NCBI GenBank assembly: GCA_001766825.1
Contig: LYOR01000006.1
Span: 1-64,000, forward strand
DNA: 64,000 nt
Direction of reading: 5' to 3'
DNA from: Candidatus Syntropharchaeum butanivorans
GTDB taxonomy: Archaea > Halobacteriota > Syntropharchaeia > Syntropharchaeales > Syntropharchaeaceae
This document shows positions 36,742 to 45,127 of the stretch, piece after piece (positions within the stretch are counted from its first letter, which is position 1; the number at the start of each line of letters is the position of its first letter). The notes under the pieces were generated by a model that worked only from the letters and a program-made list of their open reading frames with translations, was not told the origin of the DNA and did no database searches. The position numbers were made by a program, and so were the translations under genes.

Positions 36742-37641
36742 TCACCGATTGGACGTGAAAAATCCAGACAGATAGCCGAGGCCGACAACCGACGTGCAGA
36801 TGACAATAAATGCAAGCTCCATCAGTTTGGCTTTCTTCAGCTTTTCGATGGTGCTTTTAAGCAACAGATACCTCAAGAATCCACTCTCCTCTTTCACTGA
36901 GTACCCCATCTTCTTCATCATCCACTTCGAGTACCCTTGCCAGAAGGATCTTCGAAGCAAGAAGCCGATTTTCAATCGCTCTGCAAAGACCTTGTGGTAG
37001 ACAACCGCATCCGGGTTGTAGATGATACCACATCCAAAACGCGCTCTCATCCGCTCACAAAGCTCGGTCTCTTCACCCTGGAGGAGATATTTGCCTCTCA
37101 CCCCCATCTCACGCTTAAACCCACCCAGCTCCCTTATAACATCCGCTTTAAAGCTGATATTAGATCCGAAGGTGTTTCTCACCTCGGTCATCTCCTCAGG
37201 AAACCCCCTGTACGTCGCACCTATCAACCAATAACACTCCTCCGGCAGGAATCTCGGCTTCTCTGCGACCCACAATGGTAGAATCCTTCCACCCACCGCC
37301 ATCGCTCCCCGCTCCTCATACGTCCTGACAAGCTCCTCAACCCACTCTCTATCAGCAATCGCATCATCATCGAAGAATGCGATTATATCACCATTTGCCT
37401 CCTTTATTCCCCTGTTTCTACTGGCAGAAAGACCTAAATTTTCTCTGTTTAATATTATTCTGTCAACTTCAACCCCATCTCCAGTTATTCTTTCATACAG
37501 CTCACGGTTCCCATCTACAACCGCCACAATCTCCACGTTTCTATAAGACTGGGAATTCAGGCTATTTACAGCCTCCACAAAGTCTCCATACCTTTCGTCT
37601 TGGTATGTACAGATCACAATCGATACAAGTAAGTCCTGCAT
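36742..37641 (-). CDS. Membrane-linked glycosyltransferase family 2
   Basis: A 299-residue GT-A protein: VSIVICTYQDERYGDFVEAV, the metal-binding DDD-like IIAFFDDDAIADREWVEELV, and ETELCERMRARFG. A C-terminal transmembrane helix (ELAFIVICTSVVGLGYLSGF) anchors it to the membrane. It precedes the GT4 gene by four bases and likely acts on the same glycan. Confidence 0.88.
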   Translation of the reverse strand: MQDLLVSIVICTYQDERYGDFVEAVNSLNSQSYRNVEIVAVVDGNRELYERITGDGVEVDRIILNRENLGLSASRNRGIKEANGDIIAFFDDDAIADREWVEELVRTYEERGAMAVGGRILPLWVAEKPRFLPEECYWLIGATYRGFPEEMTEVRNTFGSNISFKADVIRELGGFKREMGVRGKYLLQGEETELCERMRARFGCGIIYNPDAVVYHKVFAERLKIGFLLRRSFWQGYSKWMMKKMGYSVKEESGFLRYLLLKSTIEKLKKAKLMELAFIVICTSVVGLGYLSGFFTSNR

Positions 37642-37732
37642 ACTTCCTCAGCTACACCATCATCGTGAATAAGACTGACTGAGGCCTTACACCCTGAAGA
37701 TATCCGAGATTTCTCCTCTTCTCCATACCCTT

Positions 37733-38830
37733 CTAACCCAGCCTGTTTATCGTATCGGCAATGTATCTCAGATCCTGGTCCTCAACCCCCGGATGAATCG
37801 GCAGGCTCATAATCCGTTGAGAAAGATCGATACTCACAGGGCACCTCACACGCTCATCACGATATCCAAGCTTCTGGTAGAGTGGCTGTCTGTGAACAGG
37901 AACCGGGTAATGCACAGCAGACCCGATACCCCTCTCCCTCAAATACTCGATGAGCTCATCTCGGGTGAGTGGAAATGTATCCTCAAGCAGGATAGCATAC
38001 TGATGATAGACGTGCCTCACATCCCCTCTTCTTACGGGCGTCCGGATCCCGTCCTGCCTGAGATTCTGGTTGAGAAATGTCGCATTCTTTATCCTCTTTC
38101 TGTTGAACTCCTCAAGCTTTCTCAGCTGGATAATACCGATTGCAGCCTGTATATCCGTCATCCTGAGATTGTACCCAAGTATCGTATGGTTGTACTTCTC
38201 ACGTTCACCATGACTTCGGATCAACCTGCAGCGTCCTGCAAGCTCATCATCATCGGTTGTTATCATCCCGCCTTCCCCTGTTGTCATGTTCTTTGTCGCA
38301 TAGAAGGAAAAGCACCCGATACTGCCAAAACCCCCGACCCTCTTCCCGTTGTACTCAGCACCATGCGCCTGTGCTGCATCCTCGATCAGATAGAGGTTAT
38401 GGTCATCGCATATCTCACCTATCGCCTTCAGATCGAAAGGATGGCCAAACAGGTGCACCCCTATAACGGCCTTTGTCTTTGGGGTGATCTTTTCCAGAAG
38501 ATCGTCAGGATCGATATTGAAGGTTGTACGATCAACATCAACAAAGACAGGCCTTGCCCCCTGAAACAGGATTGAATTTGCGCTTGCTATAAATGTGAAC
38601 GATGGTACAATCACCTCGTCCCCTTCTCCTATCCCTATCGCCTTGAGCGCCACATCAAGGGCTGCTGTTCCACTCGATGTTGCCACTGCATGCTCAACAC
38701 CGATGTAGCTGGCAAACTCTTCCTCGAACCTCGCGACATTTTTCCCCTGTGCGAGCATACCGGACTTAAGCACCTCGGAAACTGCAAGAACCTCGTCCTC
38801 ACCTATCAATGGATAAGCAACTGGTATCAT
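37733..38830 (-). CDS. DegT/DnrJ/EryC1 sugar aminotransferase
   Basis: A protein of about 365 residues with VAYPLIGEDEVLAVSEVLKS, VATSSGTAALDVALKAIGIG, LIEDAAQAHGAEYNGKRVGG and the PLP-lysine region CFSFYATKNMTTGEGGMI. It aminates a keto sugar nucleotide for surface glycans. A GTG at 38860 would add ten residues, but the ATG at 38830 starts at the usual family position. A TATA-like GGCTATAAAATGG lies at 38882-38894 (minus). Confidence 0.9.
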   Translation of the reverse strand: MIPVAYPLIGEDEVLAVSEVLKSGMLAQGKNVARFEEEFASYIGVEHAVATSSGTAALDVALKAIGIGEGDEVIVPSFTFIASANSILFQGARPVFVDVDRTTFNIDPDDLLEKITPKTKAVIGVHLFGHPFDLKAIGEICDDHNLYLIEDAAQAHGAEYNGKRVGGFGSIGCFSFYATKNMTTGEGGMITTDDDELAGRCRLIRSHGEREKYNHTILGYNLRMTDIQAAIGIIQLRKLEEFNRKRIKNATFLNQNLRQDGIRTPVRRGDVRHVYHQYAILLEDTFPLTRDELIEYLRERGIGSAVHYPVPVHRQPLYQKLGYRDERVRCPVSIDLSQRIMSLPIHPGVEDQDLRYIADTINRLG

Positions 38831-38962
38831 CCCAATCAACCCTGATTTCTCACCCTTCACCTGACCTTAATAGGTACTCTTCCATTTTATAGCCTTCCCC
38901 TGATGGGGGGTTTTACATCACATTAAACCCATTATCCGTGGGTTTCTGGCACATTTATCCGG

Positions 38963-39685
38963 TTACCTCATCCTCCGCCACATCCAGAGGATCCTGGACC
39001 CCATCCCGATGATATCCCGGGATAAATCAACCTTTGTCATCCCCCCATCTCGCCATCTGACAGGAAACTCATAAATACGATACCCTTTTCGCTGAGCAAG
39101 AACTAAGAGTTCTGTATCCCAGAACCAGTGCTCATCCTCAAGCTCATCCATGATCGCAAAGAACACCTCCCGCTTGAACGCCTTGAACCCGCACTGGTGG
39201 TCTCTAACCTTTGACCCGAGTAATCTTCGCACGAGGAAGTTGTACCCTCTGCTCAACGCTGTTCGCTTGAAAGATCTCTCAACGATACTTTCTGGCATGA
39301 GCCTTGAGCCTGTTGCGATATCAAACCCATCCCTTATCGCGCCTATGAGCTCATCAAGATGCGATAGATCTGTTGCCAGATCTACATCCATAAAGGCAAG
39401 GATATCCCCCTCAGATGCCATGAAACCCCGCTTCAACCCACCTCCCCTTCCAAGGCGTCTATCAGAGTGAAGATGCCTGACATCCGGAAACTCCTCTGAA
39501 AGATGGGATGCAACTTCAGATGTCCCGTCAGTGCTCCCATCCTCTGCAATTATGATCTCAAACGAGTCTGTGACTTTTTCAAGAGCCTCTATCACACCTT
39601 CCACACATCTTCTCAATCGATTAACCTCATTGTATGCTGGAAGTACAAGCGAAACCTCTCTGCTTCCGGGCATAGCCTCATCCAA
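38963..39685 (-). CDS. Dolichol-phosphate sugar transferase-like GT2
   Basis: A 240-residue GT2 enzyme with VSLVLPAYNEVNRLRRCVEG, IIIAEDGSTDGTSEVA, ILAFMDVDLATDLSHLDELI and DHQCGFKAFKREVFFAIMDE, typical of dolichyl-phosphate mannose/glucose synthases. It lacks C-terminal membrane helices. It probably makes the polyprenyl-phosphate sugar donor used in N-glycosylation. It overlaps the DUF362 gene by eight bases; a start four codons later is also possible. Confidence 0.88.
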   Translation of the reverse strand: MDEAMPGSREVSLVLPAYNEVNRLRRCVEGVIEALEKVTDSFEIIIAEDGSTDGTSEVASHLSEEFPDVRHLHSDRRLGRGGGLKRGFMASEGDILAFMDVDLATDLSHLDELIGAIRDGFDIATGSRLMPESIVERSFKRTALSRGYNFLVRRLLGSKVRDHQCGFKAFKREVFFAIMDELEDEHWFWDTELLVLAQRKGYRIYEFPVRWRDGGMTKVDLSRDIIGMGSRILWMWRRMR

Positions 39686-40796
39686 CCCTCACAAGCTCAT
39701 ACTCCCTCTCACCCAGACCGAGCCTCTCTGCAGCATCTATCTGGGCAGAAGGATCTGTCCATGGGAATATACCCGAGAACTTATCACCAGCAAGACCCTC
39801 TGCCATCGATGCCGGGAGGGGGGATGCCTCATTGACGAGGTCAAGCGAGGCTTTATCGATTGCAAGGATATCACCTGATGCGAGTATCCCTATATCAGCC
39901 ACGATCGGGTTATCTGAGTAGGGATGGCAGTCACAGTGTGGGGTTACATCAAGGAGGAAGTTAACAAATGCAAACCTGTCATGCCCTAAGAGGTCCATAA
40001 CCGCCTTTGCACAGTCAACGAATCTGATATCAAGATCGCGCGGGCTCACCCACTTAACCCGGATCGCATCCTCCCTGCATACAGGAAGACATCCCCCGCA
40101 CTTGATGCACCTCCCGGGATCGATCCTCCCATCTTCAATCGCGCTGGCTGGACACACCCTCTCACACTCTCCGCAACGGTTGCATCGGGCCTCATCGATC
40201 TCCGGGTATCCATCTATATGGATATCATACTTTGATGGCTTTGCGGTACATCCAACCCCGATCCCTTTCAGTGCACCACCGAATGACCCACTCTGATGTC
40301 CCTTGAAATGGGCGAGGCAGATCACCCGATCACACTCTGCAATCGCCCTTGCCACATACACCTCTTTGAGCTGTATACCATCGACCTCAACCCTCACACC
40401 ATCAAAGCCCCTGAGCCCATCAGCAATGATTATCGGCGCCTGAAGTGTCTGATGGGTATATCCATTCTCTTCAGCAACCTCAATCCTCCCTGTTGCAAAG
40501 TGGGTTGCCCGTGTCATCCCGAGCCCACAGGTCTCTGTGAAGAACGGATCTCCTCCGCGCTCAGAAACCATCATCGCAACCTTCCGCATGAAGACAGATC
40601 GCAGCTGTCTGGTCGTTCCACGCTCACCGAAGTGGACCTTGAGTGCAACGATATCTCCTTTTTCCACACTGTCAAGGATGCCACTTCTCTCAACGAGGTT
40701 TTCAAGCCTTTTCACAGCGCTCAGTTGAGGCTGGTACCATTCACTCACCTCTTTCACCGCTGCTCTGGTATCGGTAAAATAGACGGTTGATACCAC
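39678..40796 (-). CDS. DUF362 protein with two 4Fe-4S clusters
   Basis: A 372-residue protein. The DUF362 core (IVALKVHFGERGTTRQLRS, LAHFKGHQSGSFGGALKGIG) is interrupted by a two-cluster ferredoxin segment: CNRCGECERVCPASAI and CIKCGGCLPVCREDAI near residues 210-245. The electron-transfer partner is unknown. It directly follows porD by two bases, so it is probably co-transcribed with the 2-oxoacid oxidoreductase. Confidence 0.87.
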   Translation of the reverse strand: MVSTVYFTDTRAAVKEVSEWYQPQLSAVKRLENLVERSGILDSVEKGDIVALKVHFGERGTTRQLRSVFMRKVAMMVSERGGDPFFTETCGLGMTRATHFATGRIEVAEENGYTHQTLQAPIIIADGLRGFDGVRVEVDGIQLKEVYVARAIAECDRVICLAHFKGHQSGSFGGALKGIGVGCTAKPSKYDIHIDGYPEIDEARCNRCGECERVCPASAIEDGRIDPGRCIKCGGCLPVCREDAIRVKWVSPRDLDIRFVDCAKAVMDLLGHDRFAFVNFLLDVTPHCDCHPYSDNPIVADIGILASGDILAIDKASLDLVNEASPLPASMAEGLAGDKFSGIFPWTDPSAQIDAAERLGLGEREYELVRVG

Positions 40797-40798
40797 GC

Positions 40799-41041
40799 CT
40801 ATTCCTCCTTCACCATCCTTATCGCCTTAGAAGGGCACTCGTTCGCACATATCCCGCACCCCTTACAGTACTCATAATCCACCCCAAGCTCAGGGCTGAT
40901 TGTACCCTCCGGGCAGAAGACATAGCAGTTATAACAGTGTATGCAGAGCTTCTGGTTTATAACAGGTCTGAAGACTCGCCAGTCACCTGTTCTACCTGAT
41001 GCGCCAACCGTGGGGTAGGATATTGCCATCTTTACCTTCAT
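40799..41041 (-). CDS. porD: 2-oxoacid:ferredoxin oxidoreductase, delta subunit
   Basis: An 80-residue two-cluster ferredoxin subunit with CIHCYNCYVFCPEGTI and CKGCGICANECPSKAIRMV. It passes electrons from the catalytic subunits to ferredoxin. It overlaps porG by four bases. Pyruvate is the probable substrate because the B-A-G-D set resembles pyruvate enzymes, but 2-ketoisovalerate cannot be excluded. Confidence 0.9.
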   Translation of the reverse strand: MKVKMAISYPTVGASGRTGDWRVFRPVINQKLCIHCYNCYVFCPEGTISPELGVDYEYCKGCGICANECPSKAIRMVKEE

Positions 41042-41658
41042 ACAGCCTCCTCAAGCCTCTCATACGCCTCCTCTTCAAGCTCTTCAGATTCCTCCAGGAT
41101 GGATCGTCTGTTCTGGACCTTCACAACCCGCTCATAGGCCATCTCAGAAGCCCTGATATTCCTTGTATCCGCGTATATCTTCCTTATCGCGCGCTTGAGT
41201 GAGCTTTGCTTAACAATCCCAAGTCTTGCAAGTGCCCCGAGCATGGGTGTGTTCAGAACCGGCATCCCTGCAACCTTGAGTCCAAGATCCAGTGAGATGC
41301 TCGTTGCATCCACCGAGTAAAGGATATAATCCTCGAGTACAAGCGGGCACTCTCCGCCGTTGTTCATCAGGAATATCGTATCCTCATTCGTTCCTTCTGT
41401 GACATCCGAGATTTCAACAAGGACCGGATCAAGAATGACCACATAATCCGGTGATTTAATACTGCTATACCGTCTGATCTCCGTATCTGAGATTCGTGTC
41501 CCGGAGATAAGCGCAGCACCACGCCGCTCTGCACCATAGACAGAAAGTGATGTGCTGTACTTTCCATCGAAGAACGCAGCCATCCCGAGGATCTTTGCAG
41601 CGGTTGCACCACCCTGTCCACCCCTTGAGTGGAATCTGATCTCGATTATATCCCCCAC
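41038..41658 (-). CDS. porG: 2-oxoacid:ferredoxin oxidoreductase, gamma subunit
   Basis: A 206-residue gamma subunit with EIRFHSRGGQGGATAAKILG, the typical entry of this family, then SVYGAERRGAALISGTRIS and MPVLNTPMLGALARLGIV. A charged helical tail (SEELEEEAYERLEEAV) ends it. It overlaps porA by 13 bases. Confidence 0.92.
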   Translation of the reverse strand: MGDIIEIRFHSRGGQGGATAAKILGMAAFFDGKYSTSLSVYGAERRGAALISGTRISDTEIRRYSSIKSPDYVVILDPVLVEISDVTEGTNEDTIFLMNNGGECPLVLEDYILYSVDATSISLDLGLKVAGMPVLNTPMLGALARLGIVKQSSLKRAIRKIYADTRNIRASEMAYERVVKVQNRRSILEESEELEEEAYERLEEAV

Positions 41659-42818
41659 CAGTGCTCACCCCTTTCAAGCTCAACCATCTCCATCATATCC
41701 TCTGCAGAAACATCCTGACCACCCACCCCTGCAATCACATTAACGATCTCCTTCACTATACCGGCATCATAGAGGCGTGTCTTAACCTCCTGAGATAGAA
41801 TCCCACCAGACCCGGGAGAGTAGTCCCGATCGATTATGACAAGCTTTTCGGCGGGAGATCTCGATATCGCATCGATAATCTCATCATCCGGGAAGGGTCT
41901 GATCTGCCTGAGACGGAGAAGTCCTGCTTTGATACCTCTGAACCGCATCATATCCACCGCATCCTCTGCCTCTTTTGCAAGTGTCCCCATCCCGAGAAGG
42001 AGTACCTCTGCATCATCACTTCTGTACTCCATAACAGGATGGTACTCACGCCCGAACAATCTCAGAAAATCACGCTCAGCCTCCTTTATCACATCCTTCG
42101 CCCTTTCCATTCCGAGCTTACGATCATGCTGGACCCTGTAGTTGTCAGATGGTGAGATGAGGGTCCCGAGTGTGTGGGGGGAGTCCAGGTTGAGTGCATG
42201 AGGTACATTAATTTCATCGAGAAACTCCTCCTGGTAGAGGGTTTCATCAACAAGCCTGAGTGGTTGGTTTATATGTGTGAGGAGGAAACCGTCGAGGTTC
42301 ACCATCACAGGTAGCATCACACCCTCATTCTCTGCAACCCTGAAAGCGATGAGTATCGTATCATACACCTCCTGTACCGTGGATGTGTAGAACTGGATCC
42401 ATCCTGCATCTCTTTGAGATAGGGAGTCGATGTGATCAGCCCAGATGTTCCAGCCGGATGCAAGTGCCCTGTTTGCGTTTGCCATAACGATAGGAAGTCT
42501 CGCAATTGCGGCCCAGTATAACATCTCCGCCATGTACAGGAGCCCGTGGCTCGATGTTGCTGTGAACGTCCTTGCTCCACATGAAGCAGCTCCAATACAC
42601 GCAGAAAGTGCAGAATGCTCACTCTCAACCGCGATGAACTGGCAGTCATGCCTCCCCTCCCCGATAAAAAGCGAAAGCTTCTCAACGATCTCTGTCTGTG
42701 GGGTGATCGGATACGCTGCAACGACAGATGGTTTTGCGATAATCACCGCCCTTGCAGCAGCCTCACATCCGGTGACATACACGCTTGTCTCTTCCTCTTC
42801 CACACACTCTGCCATCAT
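41646..42818 (-). CDS. porA: 2-oxoacid:ferredoxin oxidoreductase, alpha subunit
   Basis: A 390-residue alpha subunit: VVAAYPITPQTEIVEKLS (substrate and TPP-domain signature), FIAVESEHSALSACIGAASC, FTATSSHGLLYMAEMLYWAA and VMANANRALASGWNIWADHI. ATGATG at the start overlaps the porB stop. It contributes one half of the thiamin site together with PorB. Confidence 0.93.
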   Translation of the reverse strand: MMAECVEEEETSVYVTGCEAAARAVIIAKPSVVAAYPITPQTEIVEKLSLFIGEGRHDCQFIAVESEHSALSACIGAASCGARTFTATSSHGLLYMAEMLYWAAIARLPIVMANANRALASGWNIWADHIDSLSQRDAGWIQFYTSTVQEVYDTILIAFRVAENEGVMLPVMVNLDGFLLTHINQPLRLVDETLYQEEFLDEINVPHALNLDSPHTLGTLISPSDNYRVQHDRKLGMERAKDVIKEAERDFLRLFGREYHPVMEYRSDDAEVLLLGMGTLAKEAEDAVDMMRFRGIKAGLLRLRQIRPFPDDEIIDAISRSPAEKLVIIDRDYSPGSGGILSQEVKTRLYDAGIVKEIVNVIAGVGGQDVSAEDMMEMVELERGEHWWGI

Positions 42819-43723
42819 ATCCCGCAGACCTCCCTGTAATATGCGATGTTCGCGTTGACCTTCTCCTGTGCAAGTTTCATATCCTCCTCACTCATCCTCG
42901 AGAACCTTCCCTGAACGCTAAGATAATCCCTTAAAGGTATTGGGTTCTTCATCGCATCGATACTCGGTTTACTCATGAAAAGCTCCCGATTTTCCATCTC
43001 ATAGAGGAAGAATGAACAGCTTCTGACAGCGAGTCTCCCGACTTCCACCCCTTTATCGGCTGAAATCCTCCACCCTGGTGGGCAGGGGGTTAATACATGG
43101 AGAAACTTCGGTCCCTCGATCGAAAGAGCTCGCTTAACTTTTCTCTCAAGATCCATCGGGTAAGAGGGGCAGGCCGTTGCCATATAAGGGATATTGTGGG
43201 CCCCTACTATCGCAGCGATATCCTTCTTATCCTCTTTCTTTCCGAAAGGGGTTGTTGTCGTTGATGCTCCAAAAGGTGTCGAGCCTGATCGTTGCATTCC
43301 TGTATTCCCGTATGCTTCGTTGTCATAACAGACATAAAGAAAGTCGGTATTACGCTCAATCGCCCCTGAAAGTGCCTGTATTCCTATGTCCACCGTCCCT
43401 CCATCGCCTGCAATCGCGATCACATTTATTCCCCGGTCTGTGACAGCAGCCCTCACCCCACTTGCCATCGCGGCTGTGCACGCGAAGGCTGTATCAAGCG
43501 TGGGAAGCGCCATGCAGGTGTTCGGATAGACCCCTTCACAGACCACAGCGCAGCATGCACCCACGAGCACGAATGTATCAGGCCCTGCAGCCTTGAAGAT
43601 ATGCCGGAGTGCGATCATTGCCGTACATCCCGGGCAGGAGGAGTTCCCTTTGAGGATATACTCCTCTCTCGCTATGGTATTTGTCCAGAACCCATGACGA
43701 TCCTTGAATTTATCAGCAGACAT
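42815..43723 (-). CDS. porB: 2-oxoacid:ferredoxin oxidoreductase, beta subunit
   Basis: A protein of about 302 residues. It has the cluster ligands in NSSCPGCTAMIALRHIF, the thiamin diphosphate motif IAGDGGTVDIGIQALSGAIE to YDNEAYGNTGMQRSG, and a late cysteine in HVLTPCPPGW. The frame opens at 43771, but the ATG at 43723 (MSADKFKDRHGFW) is a more usual start and has GGTG upstream. It is the first gene of the operon; the 258 bases before it also hold the divergent promoter of the TorD-like gene. Confidence 0.92.
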   Translation of the reverse strand: MSADKFKDRHGFWTNTIAREEYILKGNSSCPGCTAMIALRHIFKAAGPDTFVLVGACCAVVCEGVYPNTCMALPTLDTAFACTAAMASGVRAAVTDRGINVIAIAGDGGTVDIGIQALSGAIERNTDFLYVCYDNEAYGNTGMQRSGSTPFGASTTTTPFGKKEDKKDIAAIVGAHNIPYMATACPSYPMDLERKVKRALSIEGPKFLHVLTPCPPGWRISADKGVEVGRLAVRSCSFFLYEMENRELFMSKPSIDAMKNPIPLRDYLSVQGRFSRMSEEDMKLAQEKVNANIAYYREVCGI

Positions 43724-43981
43724 GACGAACACCAGAACCATTGTAAAAATATCAAAAAAGGATCTGGTCAAGGTTCATAACGCTAAGATTAACAGAAGCA
43801 AACGCAGGACTTCTCCTCTTGGAGCCTTTGCTCTCACGCGCTGTCTTTTCATCCCTGACCACTCCAATCTTCAAATGAAAGGGTATATAAAAGTTGTGGT
43901 CAGTATCGGGTATCATCTCTTTCGGAAGACTTTTATACGGAGAGCCACAGCCCAAGTATTTAGATGGATGGATGAAGAAGT

Positions 43982-44629
43982 ATGCTGGCAGTTCTTGAGA
44001 TCAGAAGAAGGATGTACTGGGCTCTCACGCTCTTCTTTGGAGGAGAGCCACCCCGGGAGCTTGCAGAGGCATTTGTGAGTGGGAGACTCGCGTTTCCTCA
44101 GGTTGACCCTGACCATTACCCGGATCTTGCAAGGGGTTTTCTCGAGCTCAGGAGATTTATATCTGGTAAAGCTGATGCAGCAATGCTCCATAAGGAGCTT
44201 ATTGCAGATTATGAAAAAGTACTTGCTCCTGATACCGGTTGTGCACCTCCAAGGTGTGAATCAGACTGGATCGCTGATGAGATGCCTGATTCAGAGCTTC
44301 TCAAGCTCGAGTCGATCTACAGGGTTGCAGGATATGAGCCCAGGGGAGAGAAGGTCACGATGTTCCGGGATGATATTGCAGTCGAGCTTGACTTCATGCA
44401 TCATCTCTGTATGCGATCGATCGAGGATCGGGAGAATCTGCAGAAGTATGTAGAGGAGGAGATCCTGTTTCTCAGAGAACATCTCTTACGATGGGTACCG
44501 GACTTCTGTGATGAGCTTATCAGGCGGTGCAGCTCAAGGTTCTATCAGGCGGTTGCAAGGATCACGAAAGGCTTCCTTCTCATGGATATAGAGATTGCAG
44601 AGAAGATCCTCTCTGGGGAGATCATATAG
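43982..44629 (+). CDS. TorD/DmsD/NarJ-family molybdoenzyme chaperone
   Basis: A 215-residue all-helical protein with the TorD pattern: RRRMYWALTLFFGGEPPREL, then ELLKLESIYRVAGYEPRGE and ELDFMHHLCMRSIEDRENL, ending with two long helices. Such chaperones guide molybdenum or tungsten enzymes of the DMSO reductase family. No such enzyme gene lies in this window. A TATA-like CTTTTATACGG lies at 43929-43939. Its end faces the end of cheD two bases away. Confidence 0.8.
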   Translation: MLAVLEIRRRMYWALTLFFGGEPPRELAEAFVSGRLAFPQVDPDHYPDLARGFLELRRFISGKADAAMLHKELIADYEKVLAPDTGCAPPRCESDWIADEMPDSELLKLESIYRVAGYEPRGEKVTMFRDDIAVELDFMHHLCMRSIEDRENLQKYVEEEILFLREHLLRWVPDFCDELIRRCSSRFYQAVARITKGFLLMDIEIAEKILSGEII

Positions 44630-44631
44630 GT

Positions 44632-45120
44632 TCATATCTCATAGCTCCCCATCCCCGCGGTCTTGACAATGACTCTCCCGGTATCTGTGTGTAACTCAAC
44701 CGTCCTTCCATAGTTTTTCCCGGTGTCCTCTCCTACAAGCTTCAGCTCCAGCGCATTGAGGACCTCCTTCACTGCTTTTACATTACGCTCGCCGATATTT
44801 ATCGTGCCGTTATCTGAGAGCGTGCGAAACATCCTTGCACCGCCTGCTATCTTCACCTCAAAACGCCGTCTAACTCCCCCCTTCTCTTCCATCTGGTCTA
44901 CAAGCATCGGGATCGCTGTATCTGCGTACTTCGTCGGTTTTAGAGGGGGCGATCCCGCGAGACTGCTCTCAGGGAGCATTATATGGGAAAGCCCACCGAT
45001 CTTTGCGACAGGATCATAACAGCATACCCCGACGCATGAGCCAAGACCCACGGTGATAAGGATGTCTCCGCTCTCCCCAACTTTCAGATCCGCTATACCC
45101 ACTTTTATGATCTCTCCCAT
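44632..45120 (-). CDS. cheD: Chemoreceptor glutamine deamidase CheD
   Basis: A 162-residue CheD with LITVGLGSCVGVCCYDPVAK (catalytic cysteine in GLGSCVGV) and LSHIMLPES (catalytic histidine), followed by KIAGGARMF and NIGERNVKAVKEVL. It deamidates glutamines of chemoreceptors. It is the last gene of the chemosensory cluster. Confidence 0.93.
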   Translation of the reverse strand: MGEIIKVGIADLKVGESGDILITVGLGSCVGVCCYDPVAKIGGLSHIMLPESSLAGSPPLKPTKYADTAIPMLVDQMEEKGGVRRRFEVKIAGGARMFRTLSDNGTINIGERNVKAVKEVLNALELKLVGEDTGKNYGRTVELHTDTGRVIVKTAGMGSYEI

Positions 45121-45127
45121 GCATATC

